Counted from the first letter of the stretch, positions 7,411 through 14,366 are shown. The stretch: DNA of 17,372 nucleotides from Bacteroidota bacterium (GCA_004356305.1 SMXJ01000063.1:1-17372); one strand, 5' to 3'. Numbers and translations are program-made. The notes: generated from the sequence alone by a model not told the origin.

Positions 7411-7932
7411 ATGAAATCCTTTCTTCCTTTAGCCATCTCGTTCCTGCTCTTTTCCTGCGGTCCCTCTGTTTATGTGGACTACGAAAAACAACAGGATTTT
7501 AGTGAATTCACGACCTATCAATTCTATCCGGATATAGACTCCGGTTTAAACGAGTTGGATGATAAACGAGTCATAGCTGCCATAGATTCTGTACTACAGC
7601 TTCGTGGTTTTAGCCGTACTGACCATAATCGTTTTTATATTAATTTTTATGTGAATGAAAGTATATCGAATTCACGTAGTACTATCAGTGTGGGTATTGG
7701 TGGAGGTGGAGGAAATGTAGGTGTTGGCGTTAGTGGTGGGATTCCTATTGGTGGCAGAGTGATAGATCAACGATTGACCATTGATTTTATAGATGCTACC
7801 AAGGATCAAAGCCTTGTGTGGCAGGCGGTAGTAACCGATGAGCTAAAGGAAAAGGCGACACCGCAACAAAAAGAGGCGTATTATCTTTCTATGGTTGGCA
7901 AAGCGTTGAAAAATTTTCCTCCTAAAAAATAA
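7411..7932 (+). CDS. DUF4136-type lipoprotein
   Basis: A 173-residue exported lipoprotein. A lipoprotein signal peptide ends in the lipobox LLFSC, with the acylated cysteine at residue 16. The mature part has the features of DUF4136 proteins: an early segment DFSEFTTYQFYPD, an AIDSVLQLRGF helix, a central glycine-rich stretch (about residues 89-110, SVGIGGGGGNVGVGVSGG) and a late WQAVVTDEL strand. Residues after the cysteine do not give a clear sorting signal, but outer-membrane attachment facing the periplasm is likely. Function of DUF4136 proteins is not established. It has its own promoter and converges with the DoxX gene on a hairpin, so it is probably a single-gene unit. Confidence 0.8.
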   Translation: MKSFLPLAISFLLFSCGPSVYVDYEKQQDFSEFTTYQFYPDIDSGLNELDDKRVIAAIDSVLQLRGFSRTDHNRFYINFYVNESISNSRSTISVGIGGGGGNVGVGVSGGIPIGGRVIDQRLTIDFIDATKDQSLVWQAVVTDELKEKATPQQKEAYYLSMVGKALKNFPPKK

Positions 7933-7934
7933 AA

Positions 7935-7952
7935 AGAGGCCCGAAGGCCTCT
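7935..7952 (-). terminator. rho-independent terminator of the DoxX gene
   Basis: A perfect 7-bp stem AGAGGCC/GGCCTCT. On the minus strand the loop is TTCG closed by C-G, the extra-stable UUCG tetraloop, and it is followed by TTTTATTTTTT, so this is a strong terminator for the minus-strand DoxX gene. On the plus strand no T-run follows, so for the DUF4136 gene it would at most stabilise the 3' end. Confidence 0.85.
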
Positions 7953-7957
7953 GAATA

Positions 7958-8332
7958 TCAAGAAAGTAATTGTTTGTATTTATCCTTATAACCATATAAC
8001 ACTAATAGGTTAAGGACGAATACGACCAGTGCGGCAGCAATATTACCCGGGTCCAGCATGGCATGGAACAGTACGGCATTTACCGTAACACTCATTAAAA
8101 TTAGAGCCATTAAAGCACCCCATTTGTTGAATAGCAATGCTAATCCGGTTAGGATCTCCACAATGGCAATAAGAGTAAGCAATTTAACGCTGGTTAAAGC
8201 GGTAAAATAAGCGCCGGCATCGGCAGACATGCCTTCAGGGTCAGGCAGGAAATGGAAGAATTTGTTAGTCCCAAATACGAGCAACACAAGTGCCAATAAA
8301 ATACGAATGACCATAGAAACTTTTGAATTCAT
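7958..8332 (-). CDS. DoxX-family membrane protein
   Basis: A 124-residue protein with four predicted membrane segments (about residues 7-25, 45-67, 72-90 and 96-116), the DoxX arrangement. The segment ILLALVLLVFGTNKFFHFLP at the N-terminus and EILTGLALLFNKW in the second helix are typical. Family members are inner-membrane proteins of mostly unknown role; some take part in quinone- or thiol-linked redox processes, but nothing here ties this one to a substrate. A TAACTTTA on the minus strand (8368-8361), one base off the -7 consensus, could be its promoter, about 28 nt upstream of the ATG. It is transcribed alone and ends in a strong terminator. Confidence 0.82.
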   Translation of the reverse strand: MNSKVSMVIRILLALVLLVFGTNKFFHFLPDPEGMSADAGAYFTALTSVKLLTLIAIVEILTGLALLFNKWGALMALILMSVTVNAVLFHAMLDPGNIAAALVVFVLNLLVLYGYKDKYKQLLS

Positions 8333-8430
8333 AACAGTTTGTTTTTAGTTGTTAATGGTCTAAAGTTAAAAAATAATAAATAAAGCCGGTTTGTTAACGT
8401 TTCTATTTCAGAAAAGTAGAGGAAGTTCTA

Positions 8431-8438
8431 TATCTTTG
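8431..8438 (+). promoter_or_regulatory. -7 promoter element upstream of the small ORF and mpl
   Basis: TATCTTTG is an exact TAnnTTTG; TTTC 21 bp upstream is a plausible -33. It gives a leader of roughly 10-12 nt for the small ORF at 8455 and is the only clear promoter upstream of mpl. Confidence 0.6.
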
Positions 8439-8454
8439 AACCCCTGTGAAACCT

Positions 8455-8601
8455 ATGAAACACTTCGTTTTATTACTAGTTTTAGCTCCATTTTGTGCGA
8501 TGGCGCAAACTTCCTTTGAAAGAGCTGAAACTTATTTTGTGGTCGAAAAATTCTTCAACTTTCAAACATATGAACCCCTTAACTCAGAAATTCAACTATG
8601 A
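8455..8601 (+). CDS. 48-residue signal-peptide ORF, probable remnant of a TPR-protein gene
   Basis: ATG at 8455, TGA at 8599-8601. The product starts with a clear signal peptide (MKHFVLLLVLAPFCAMAQ) followed by TSFERAETYFVVEKFFNF and a short tail. The first residues after the signal peptide resemble the start of secreted tetratricopeptide-repeat proteins (xFxxAExYFxxxKF), which, as I recall, often precede mpl in Flavobacteriaceae as proteins of about 250 residues; here only the first 15-20 residues keep that character. It has its own promoter, and its stop overlaps the mpl start as ATGA. It may be a deletion remnant kept because its translation is coupled to mpl, or a true short exported peptide. 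The ORF is seen directly; the remnant reading is inference. Confidence 0.5.
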   Translation: MKHFVLLLVLAPFCAMAQTSFERAETYFVVEKFFNFQTYEPLNSEIQL

Positions 8602-9953
8602 GAGTACATTTCATAGCCATTGGTGGTAGTGCCATGCACAATTTGGCGTTGGCGCTTTATAATAAAGGATTTCAGGTAAGCGGAAGCGACGATGAGATCT
8701 TCGATCCTTCCAAAAAACGATTGGCTGATAAAGGGTTGTTACCCGATTCCTATGGCTGGTTTCCTGAGAAGATTTCAAAAGAAATAGACGCTGTCATCCT
8801 TGGAATGCATGCCAAAGCTGATAATCCGGAATTATTGAAAGCCAAAGAACTAAGCTTGACCATTTACAGCTATCCCGAATTTCTATACGAACAATCAAAA
8901 AATAAAACACGGGTCGTTATTGGGGGTTCTCACGGAAAAACAACCATCACCTCAATGATATTGCATGTGATGCACTATCACGATCGCGAAGTAGATTATA
9001 TGGTAGGCGCCCAATTGGAGGGATTTGATACCATGGTGCACCTAACTCGCGAAAACGATTTTATCGTCTTGGAAGGAGATGAATATTTATCCTCGCCCAT
9101 AGACAGACGTCCTAAATTTCATCTCTACAAGCCCAATATAGCCTTGCTCAGTGGTATTGCCTGGGACCACATCAATGTATTTCCAACCTTCGATAATTAC
9201 GTCGAACAATTTGAAATTTTTCTAGACCAGATCACTAATGGTGGTGCGATTATTTACAATCAGGAAGACCCGGTAGTTAAAAAGGTGGTCGAAGATTCTA
9301 CTAGTTTGATCAAAAAATACCCGTATCAAACACCTCATCATGTAGTTGAAAATGGAAAAACGCTACTGGAAACGTCGGATGGACTCATGCCTATCCAAAT
9401 ATTCGGAGAACACAATCTGAACAACCTCGAAGGTGCGAGATGGATCTGCCAGTTAATGGGGGTGGATGCAACCGATTTTTATGATGCTATTTCCACTTTT
9501 AAAGGTGCCAGTAAACGCCTGGAGAAAATCGCAGAAACCGCTACCACAGTTGTCTTTAAAGACTATGCTCACTCTCCCAGCAAGGTAGAGGCGACGACCC
9601 GGGCCGTCAAAAAACAATACCCCGATAGAAAGTTATTGGCCTGTCTCGAGTTGCATACCTACAGTAGCCTGGACCCCGGTTTTTTACACGAGTACCAAGG
9701 TGCTCTAAATGCGGCAGATATTGCAGTTGTATTTTATTCCCCTCAAGCGGTTGAGCTGAAAAAGTTGAAGCCGATTTCAGAAAATCAGATCGCCGAAGCT
9801 TTTCAGCGAGATGACTTAGTGATTTATACAGATCCTGCTGCGTTTAAAGAATTTTTGTTCTCGCAAAATATTGACAATACTTCATTGTTGTTGATGAGCA
9901 GCGGAGATTATGGAGGCTTGGATTTTGAGGAGGTTAAAAGGTTGGTAAATTAG
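8598..9953 (+). CDS. mpl: UDP-N-acetylmuramate:L-alanyl-gamma-D-glutamyl-diaminopimelate ligase
   Basis: Mur-ligase family enzyme that attaches a recovered murein tripeptide to UDP-MurNAc, returning cell-wall fragments to peptidoglycan synthesis in the cytoplasm. The N-terminal UDP-binding domain starts HFIAIGGSAM; the ATP-binding P-loop is GGSHGKTT at residues 109-116; the central LEGDEYLSS and the C-terminal segment VVFKDYAHSPSKVEATT are typical of Mpl rather than MurC. At 451 residues it is of normal length. MurC-like specificity cannot be wholly excluded by eye, and databases often label the Bacteroidota protein simply peptidoglycan synthetase. No ribosome-binding site precedes the ATG; it overlaps the stop of the 48-residue ORF, so translational coupling is likely. 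It converges on paiB with a 1-bp gap. Confidence 0.88.
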   Translation: MRVHFIAIGGSAMHNLALALYNKGFQVSGSDDEIFDPSKKRLADKGLLPDSYGWFPEKISKEIDAVILGMHAKADNPELLKAKELSLTIYSYPEFLYEQSKNKTRVVIGGSHGKTTITSMILHVMHYHDREVDYMVGAQLEGFDTMVHLTRENDFIVLEGDEYLSSPIDRRPKFHLYKPNIALLSGIAWDHINVFPTFDNYVEQFEIFLDQITNGGAIIYNQEDPVVKKVVEDSTSLIKKYPYQTPHHVVENGKTLLETSDGLMPIQIFGEHNLNNLEGARWICQLMGVDATDFYDAISTFKGASKRLEKIAETATTVVFKDYAHSPSKVEATTRAVKKQYPDRKLLACLELHTYSSLDPGFLHEYQGALNAADIAVVFYSPQAVELKKLKPISENQIAEAFQRDDLVIYTDPAAFKEFLFSQNIDNTSLLLMSSGDYGGLDFEEVKRLVN

Positions 9954-9954
9954 A

Positions 9955-10551
9955 TCAAGAATACATCTCTTCAATAAATCCGGTAGTATCCTCGCCTGAT
10001 TTTTTTATGAGTTCCTGCTTCGCATTCTCTTGATCCTGTTCGATCTTGTCTTGTGAGAGTTTAAATTTTCCATCCCATTTTGTTATGGTTATATCAAATG
10101 CCTGAATGTAATTTATCGAACGCTTCATACCGGGATTGTCCTTATCCAATATGAATTTATGATCGGGACTCTCCAGAAATTCCGTCATAGCGATCAGGGT
10201 ATCCTCAGTAGCTTCCTGGTCTTTTATCAAAGTGATGGTACCTGTTATATGTACGATTATGTAATTCCAGGTTGGTAGCTGTTTCGTAGTATAAATACTA
10301 GGTGAAATATAGGTGTCAGGGCCTTTAAATACTACAGTGACTTCGGCACCATTTACCAAGGAATCCAACTGTGGATTGTACTTATCGATATGCGCCACCA
10401 GTTTCCCTTTCTCCTCATTATATATAATTGGAATATGGGTGACATATGGAACACCATCTTTAGTTGAAATCAACATCCCCAACGGATAGTTTTTAATGAC
10501 TGCTATCATTTTATCAATGTCCTTTACCTGATGATGTGGGGGTGGATACAC
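9955..10551 (-). CDS. PaiB-family FMN-binding protein
   Basis: A 198-residue protein of the PaiB / FMN-binding split-barrel family. The N-terminus MYPPPHHQVKD, the strand pair YPLGMLISTKDGVPYVTHIP (about residues 22-41) and the SPSIYTTKQLPTWNYIIVHI segment (about 88-107) are family hallmarks; the tail KFKLSQDKIEQDQENAK is also typical. Bacillus PaiB is described as a repressor of sporulation and protease genes, but here a regulatory role is unproven and a flavin/haem-type redox function is equally possible. The start is GTG at 10551: the next in-frame upstream codons soon hit a stop inside the heptad repeats, and the family N-terminus begins here. Eight copies of a 7-bp repeat lie 8 bp upstream of this start. 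Confidence 0.8.
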   Translation of the reverse strand: MYPPPHHQVKDIDKMIAVIKNYPLGMLISTKDGVPYVTHIPIIYNEEKGKLVAHIDKYNPQLDSLVNGAEVTVVFKGPDTYISPSIYTTKQLPTWNYIIVHITGTITLIKDQEATEDTLIAMTEFLESPDHKFILDKDNPGMKRSINYIQAFDITITKWDGKFKLSQDKIEQDQENAKQELIKKSGEDTTGFIEEMYS

Positions 10552-10559
10552 TATTTTTG

Positions 10560-10615
10560 TTAAAAGTTAAAAGTTAAAAGTTAAAAGTTAAAAGTTAAAA
10601 GTTAAAAGTTAAAAG
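10560..10615 (+). repeat. heptad tandem repeat (TTAAAAG)x8
   Basis: Eight perfect, uninterrupted copies of TTAAAAG (56 bp), read as CTTTTAA in the direction of paiB. The tract starts 8 bp upstream of the paiB GTG. Every reading frame across it meets TAA within 21 nt in the paiB direction, so it is not coding; changes in copy number would alter the leader or promoter spacing of paiB in 7-bp steps. Each unit junction reads TAACTTTT, close to a TAnnTTTG -7 element. Confidence 0.97.
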
Positions 10616-10628
10616 TGTTCATGGGATA

Positions 10629-10646
10629 GTTGATATTGACATCAAC
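10629..10646. promoter_or_regulatory. inverted repeat upstream of paiB, candidate operator
   Basis: GTTGAT and ATCAAC arms separated by 6 bp form an 18-bp dyad between the DUF1569 stop and the heptad tract, about 80 bp upstream of paiB. No T-run follows on either strand, so it is more likely a protein-binding site than a terminator. Confidence 0.4.
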
Positions 10647-10667
10647 AAAAGAATACCGGCTGCTCAA

Positions 10668-11111
10668 CTAAACATCGAACTGTCTGAGATGATGATCTAA
10701 GTGCTTATATAACATTTTACCGGTTTGCTCAGAGGTGAATTCACCAAACATAGGGTGTTTAAGCCACTTTTTTCGATCTCGCTGTCCATATACTTCATTC
10801 AAGACTTCTATTAAATTGTCCTTTTCTTCGTCAAAGTCTTTATCCTCTTCTATTCGAAATGGCTTGGGTGTAGGCATATTTTTTCTGAATAACCTGTCAT
10901 TGTACATCATTTTTTTGAACAATAATTTTATTAAAAAATTAGGTTTTCCAACAGGTGGTTTTTTCTCTAGAACGACTTCAAAAGGAATAACAGTATGAGA
11001 GAACATTTGAGCTGCGGTCATTTTTCCCCAAAGAGGCGGTCTGTTCGATTCAACTTTATTAATTCGATCTTGAACTTCGGAATATGTAGATTCGTCAAAA
11101 AGTGATTTCAT
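10668..11111 (-). CDS. DUF1569 / DinB-like protein
   Basis: A 147-residue protein with the pattern of DUF1569, a branch of the DinB-like four-helix fold: PPLWGKMTAAQMFSHT (about residues 26-41) early on, and HPMFGEFTSEQTG followed by YKHLDHHLRQF at the C-terminus. The histidines in SHT, HPMFG and LDHHL are placed as expected for the metal site of DinB-like proteins. Some relatives are thiol-dependent transferases or hydrolases, but this family's reaction is not known. The ATG at 11111 is the only reasonable start. paiB follows on the same strand after 116 bp that contain a dyad and the heptad tract, so the two genes may be separately controlled. Confidence 0.78.
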   Translation of the reverse strand: MKSLFDESTYSEVQDRINKVESNRPPLWGKMTAAQMFSHTVIPFEVVLEKKPPVGKPNFLIKLLFKKMMYNDRLFRKNMPTPKPFRIEEDKDFDEEKDNLIEVLNEVYGQRDRKKWLKHPMFGEFTSEQTGKMLYKHLDHHLRQFDV

Positions 11112-11147
11112 GATATATAATTAGTATAAATTCGTCTGGTGATTAAC

Positions 11148-11185
11148 TTGTCGATCAAATCTCGGAATTCATGAATTGTCGATCA
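11148..11185. promoter_or_regulatory. paired 10-bp direct repeats flanking a 12-bp palindrome
   Basis: TTGTCGATCA occurs at 11148-11157 and again at 11176-11185 (28 bp apart); between and touching them is the perfect palindrome AATTCATGAATT (11166-11177). The set lies 37 bp upstream of the DUF1569 start in the region divergent from the transporter gene, and looks like a regulator-binding site. No other gene is present in the 240 bp between 11112 and 11351. Confidence 0.45.
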
Positions 11186-11247
11186 TTTTTCTAACTTTAA
11201 ATATACACTATTATACTAAATTTGGACTCATTTAAACAGCTTGAAAA

Positions 11248-11281
11248 TTGCACATCATTTTAAGTTTATTGGTAGATTTGC
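11248..11281 (+). promoter_or_regulatory. promoter of the CCC transporter gene
   Basis: TTG at 11248-11250 and TAGATTTGC at 11273-11281, separated by 22 bp, fit the Bacteroidota -33/-7 pattern. Transcription is expected to begin near 11287, leaving a leader of about 65 nt that contains a 14-bp direct repeat. Confidence 0.55.
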
Positions 11282-11287
11282 GTATTA

Positions 11288-11317
11288 AAAAAATTAGTTT
11301 TATAAAAAATTAGTTTT
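11288..11317 (+). repeat. 14-bp direct repeat in the transporter 5' leader
   Basis: AAAAAATTAGTTTT is present at 11288-11301 and 11304-11317 (period 16). It lies right after the predicted transcription start of the transporter gene. Its very low complexity makes a specific role uncertain. Confidence 0.6.
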
Positions 11318-11351
11318 TTGCTTATTGTTCAAAATTGTGACCCTTAAATTT

Positions 11352-13526
11352 ATGGCAATCAAAAAGAAATTTGGTGCATTTGCAGGAGTTTTCACTCCGT
11401 CTATCCTTACAATTTTGGGAGTGATCATGTATATGCGTTTGGGATGGGTTGTAGGTAATGCCGGACTGATTGGAACCATAATAATAATACTTTTCGCTCA
11501 CATCATTGCGATTTCGACCGGTCTTAGTCTTTCTTCGGTTGCAACAGACAAGAAAATTGGCGCTGGAGGAATTTATTATGTCCTATCACGAAGTATGGGG
11601 ATACCCTTTGGTGGTTCAATAGGGATAGCTTTGTATGTTGGTACCGCATTTTCGATCGCTTTATATGTGGTTGGTTTCGCTGAAAGTTTTAACAGCTATT
11701 TTGGATTTGGAATGACGGCCAGTGACTTTAGATTAACCGGAACCATTGCACTGGTTTTATTAACTGTTCTCGCCTTAATTAGTACCTCTGTAGCTTTAAA
11801 GACCCAATTCTTTATTTTGGCAGCGATTATAATTTCCCTGGTTTCTATCTTTTCGGGTAGCCGTGAATTTGCTCCGGAAACCGTGAGTATGTTCGCCTCT
11901 GAAAGTTCGGTACCACTTGAGGTAGTATTTGCAATTTTTTTCCCTGCCGTGACTGGGTTTACTGCAGGAATTGCCATGAGTGGTGATTTAAAAAACCCTA
12001 AAAAAGCCATCCCTGTCGGAACCCTATCCGCGATTGGGGTTGGTCTTGTTGTTTATATTGGTCTTGCCGTTTTTATAGCCTATAATATCAACGCTGAGGT
12101 CTTAAGAACCGATTATAATATATTGATGAAAATGGCAATGTTTGCACCCGCAGTCGTGGCCGGAATCTGGGGAGCAACATTATCTTCAGCAATGGGAGGT
12201 ATTTTAGGGGGCCCGAGAATACTTCAGGCTATGTCCAGAGACAAGGTAACCCCAAGAATATTTGGAAGGGGCAAAGGAAAAAACAATGAACCTGTAAATG
12301 CACTATTTTTGGTGTTCATTATTGCCGAAGCCGGTATTTTAATTGGTGAGTTAGATGTAATTGCGCGTGTGGTTTCGATGTTTTATCTCACGGCCTATGG
12401 ATTTATTAATATATCATATTTTTTGGAGAGTTGGGCGAATCCTGACTTTCAACCCACGTTCAAAATTAAGCGTTGGATCGGCTTGATGGGTTTTATCGCT
12501 TGTTTCGGCGTGATGTTTAAGCTGGACATGTTCGCTATGTTCGGTGCATTGGTGGTTGTTGGATCGCTCTATTTCTGGCTGCAAAGGAAGGAGATCAAAT
12601 TACAATCCAATGATGTATGGCGGAGTGTTTGGGAAAATGTTGTGAATAAGGGGTTGAAAAAACTGGATGCCAAAAGTGATGAAACCTCTAGCTGGAATCC
12701 TAATATTATTTTATTTAGTGGCGAAAGCGAGCATCGTTCTTATTTGTTGGAGTTAGGTAATACGGTTTCTGGTCGTACCGGTATCGTCACTAATTTTAAA
12801 CTTATAATTGTTAAAGAGAATAGCAAACCTTTGGCAAAGACAGAGCAAATTGTAAGGGATGACGATTTCAGAAAACTAGGTATTTTCGGCAGGCAAATAA
12901 AAGTTGAAAATATTTATAAAGGCATAGAAAATATAGCTACTGCATTTGGGTTTTCCGGGGTCGAACCCAATACCATTATGATGGGATGGCCGAAAGGCCT
13001 GGAAAATTCTGTAGAATATTCTAAAATGACCCAGACCTTGCTTCATTTAGATTATAATCTGTTGTATTTGGATTTTGACAGGAACGCAAAATTTGGTGAT
13101 TATCAAACGGTGGACCTATGGTGGCGGGAAACCGATAGTAAAAATGCTGAGATGATGCTTAATATAGCACGCTTCATTATTCAATCTCCAAAATGGGGTA
13201 AAACAAATATTCGAGTGCTATTTCTCAATAATAAAAATGCGGATAGTGATATCATCAAATCTAAAATCTCCAAACTGGTGGAAGATCTACGTGTCAAGGT
13301 AGAAATTGAGATAATAAATAATGCCGTAGAGCAAAGACCATTTTACGATCTAATTGCGCAACATTCTGCAAACACCGATCTAACATTAGTAGGTATCCCG
13401 GACTACAAAATTGAGAAACAGGCAGAGTTCGTACTAAAAACAAATCAATTATTCGAAACTATTGGCTCAACATTATTGGTAAAAGCCGCGAATAATTTTA
13501 ATGTCCTTGACTTGGATTTTGGCTAG
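11352..13526 (+). CDS. cation-chloride cotransporter family protein (SLC12/CCC, APC superfamily)
   Basis: A 724-residue inner-membrane transporter. Residues 1 to about 430 carry roughly 12 membrane helices. The first, GVFTPSILTILGVIMYMRLG, is close to TM1 of animal NKCC/KCC proteins, and later TGIMSGDLKNP-like wording (AGIAMSGDLKNPKKAIPVG, around residue 205) is typical. Residues about 445-724 form the C-terminal cytosolic domain: SSWNPNIILFSG, GVEPNTIMMGWP (about 535-546) and TVDLWWRETDS (586-596) parallel the WRPQxLVLTG, KPNxLVVGY and TIDIYWLFDDGG blocks of eukaryotic CCCs, from memory. Chloride-coupled Na+ and/or K+ movement is therefore likely, though amino-acid transport is possible. The ATG at 11352 (MAIKKKFGAF) is preferred to TTG at 11325. 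It is a one-gene unit with its own promoter. Confidence 0.82.
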   Translation: MAIKKKFGAFAGVFTPSILTILGVIMYMRLGWVVGNAGLIGTIIIILFAHIIAISTGLSLSSVATDKKIGAGGIYYVLSRSMGIPFGGSIGIALYVGTAFSIALYVVGFAESFNSYFGFGMTASDFRLTGTIALVLLTVLALISTSVALKTQFFILAAIIISLVSIFSGSREFAPETVSMFASESSVPLEVVFAIFFPAVTGFTAGIAMSGDLKNPKKAIPVGTLSAIGVGLVVYIGLAVFIAYNINAEVLRTDYNILMKMAMFAPAVVAGIWGATLSSAMGGILGGPRILQAMSRDKVTPRIFGRGKGKNNEPVNALFLVFIIAEAGILIGELDVIARVVSMFYLTAYGFINISYFLESWANPDFQPTFKIKRWIGLMGFIACFGVMFKLDMFAMFGALVVVGSLYFWLQRKEIKLQSNDVWRSVWENVVNKGLKKLDAKSDETSSWNPNIILFSGESEHRSYLLELGNTVSGRTGIVTNFKLIIVKENSKPLAKTEQIVRDDDFRKLGIFGRQIKVENIYKGIENIATAFGFSGVEPNTIMMGWPKGLENSVEYSKMTQTLLHLDYNLLYLDFDRNAKFGDYQTVDLWWRETDSKNAEMMLNIARFIIQSPKWGKTNIRVLFLNNKNADSDIIKSKISKLVEDLRVKVEIEIINNAVEQRPFYDLIAQHSANTDLTLVGIPDYKIEKQAEFVLKTNQLFETIGSTLLVKAANNFNVLDLDFG

Positions 13527-13629
13527 CACAAACAACTATAATCGATATGGGGTCATTGCTGATCTTTTTTGATCCAACGGTATAACTGTCAATATCAACC
13601 TTAAATTTCGTGTTTCAGATATTCCTTGG

Positions 13630-13637
13630 TATCTTTA
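13630..13637 (+). promoter_or_regulatory. possible -7 promoter element of the radC operon
   Basis: TATCTTTA is one base from TAnnTTTG; TTTC lies about 20 bp upstream. It would start transcription about 25 nt before the TTG codon of radC and could drive the whole five-gene run to the right. Confidence 0.4.
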
Positions 13638-13667
13638 AAAACTCCCCCAGTTGTATTACTTTAAAAT

Positions 13668-14366
13668 TTGAAGTACAGATCAGACTCTTTTTCGATTAAA
13701 AATTGGAACGAAGACGATCGCCCACGAGAAAAATTATTAACAAAAGGCAAGGCCATTTTGAGCGATGCTGAGTTGATAGCCATTTTAATAAGTTCGGGCA
13801 GTCGTAAGGAAAGTGCTGTGGCGTTGAGCCGGCGTATTTTGGCCTCAGTATCCAACAATTTAAACGAATTGGGTAAGGTGACCGTTCCTTATCTAATGCA
13901 ATTTCGAGGAATAGGGGAGGCTAAAGCGATTACTATTATAGCGGCTTTGGAATTAGGCCGTCGTCGTCGTGCCGAAGAAGCCTTGAAACGAAATAAAGTA
14001 ACTTCGAGTGAATCGGTTTTTGAATTGTTACAACCCATCATTGGCGACCTGCCCCATGAAGAATTTTGGGTAGTGTATCTCAACAACGCGAATAAAGTGT
14101 TACAAACACAACAATTGAGCAAAGGCGGTATAACAGGCACCATTGTGGATGTGCGATTAACCATGAAAACTGCCTTACAATTAGGCGCGGTAGGCATTAT
14201 TTTGGCACACAATCATCCCAGTGGAACTTTAAAACCCAGTAATGCCGATAAACAGCTAACCACAAAACTAAAAACGGCGGGAGAAAGCCTCGATATTAAA
14301 GTATTGGACCATCTCATTATTACCGAAAAAGCGTATTTTAGCTTTGCCGATGAACAACTTCTTTAG
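13668..14366 (+). CDS. radC: RadC-family JAMM-domain protein
   Basis: A 232-residue RadC/UPF0758 protein. The N-terminus (SFSIKNWNEDDRPREKLLTK) and LSDAELIAILISSGS are family hallmarks; a helix-hairpin-helix-like segment RGIGEAKA lies near residue 80; the C-terminal JAMM metal site is complete: H181-x-H183-x7-S191-x2-D194, with EEFWVVYLN carrying the upstream acid. Despite the name, a direct role in DNA repair is doubtful for the family; a metal-dependent hydrolase function is expected from the motif. The start must be the TTG at 13668: a stop codon lies two codons upstream in frame, and the next ATG (codon 77) would remove the conserved N-terminus. It is the first gene of a tight plus-strand run, 6 bp before the next. 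Confidence 0.9.
   Translation: MKYRSDSFSIKNWNEDDRPREKLLTKGKAILSDAELIAILISSGSRKESAVALSRRILASVSNNLNELGKVTVPYLMQFRGIGEAKAITIIAALELGRRRRAEEALKRNKVTSSESVFELLQPIIGDLPHEEFWVVYLNNANKVLQTQQLSKGGITGTIVDVRLTMKTALQLGAVGIILAHNHPSGTLKPSNADKQLTTKLKTAGESLDIKVLDHLIITEKAYFSFADEQLL

Noticed and set aside
10560..10615. Heptad tract as a CRISPR-like array
   Set aside because: The units are 7 bp and contiguous without spacers; it is a simple tandem repeat.
13551..13575. GATC-TTTTTT-GATC after the transporter gene as a terminator
   Set aside because: The arms are only 4 bp, the T-run is in the loop and not after the stem; too weak to annotate.
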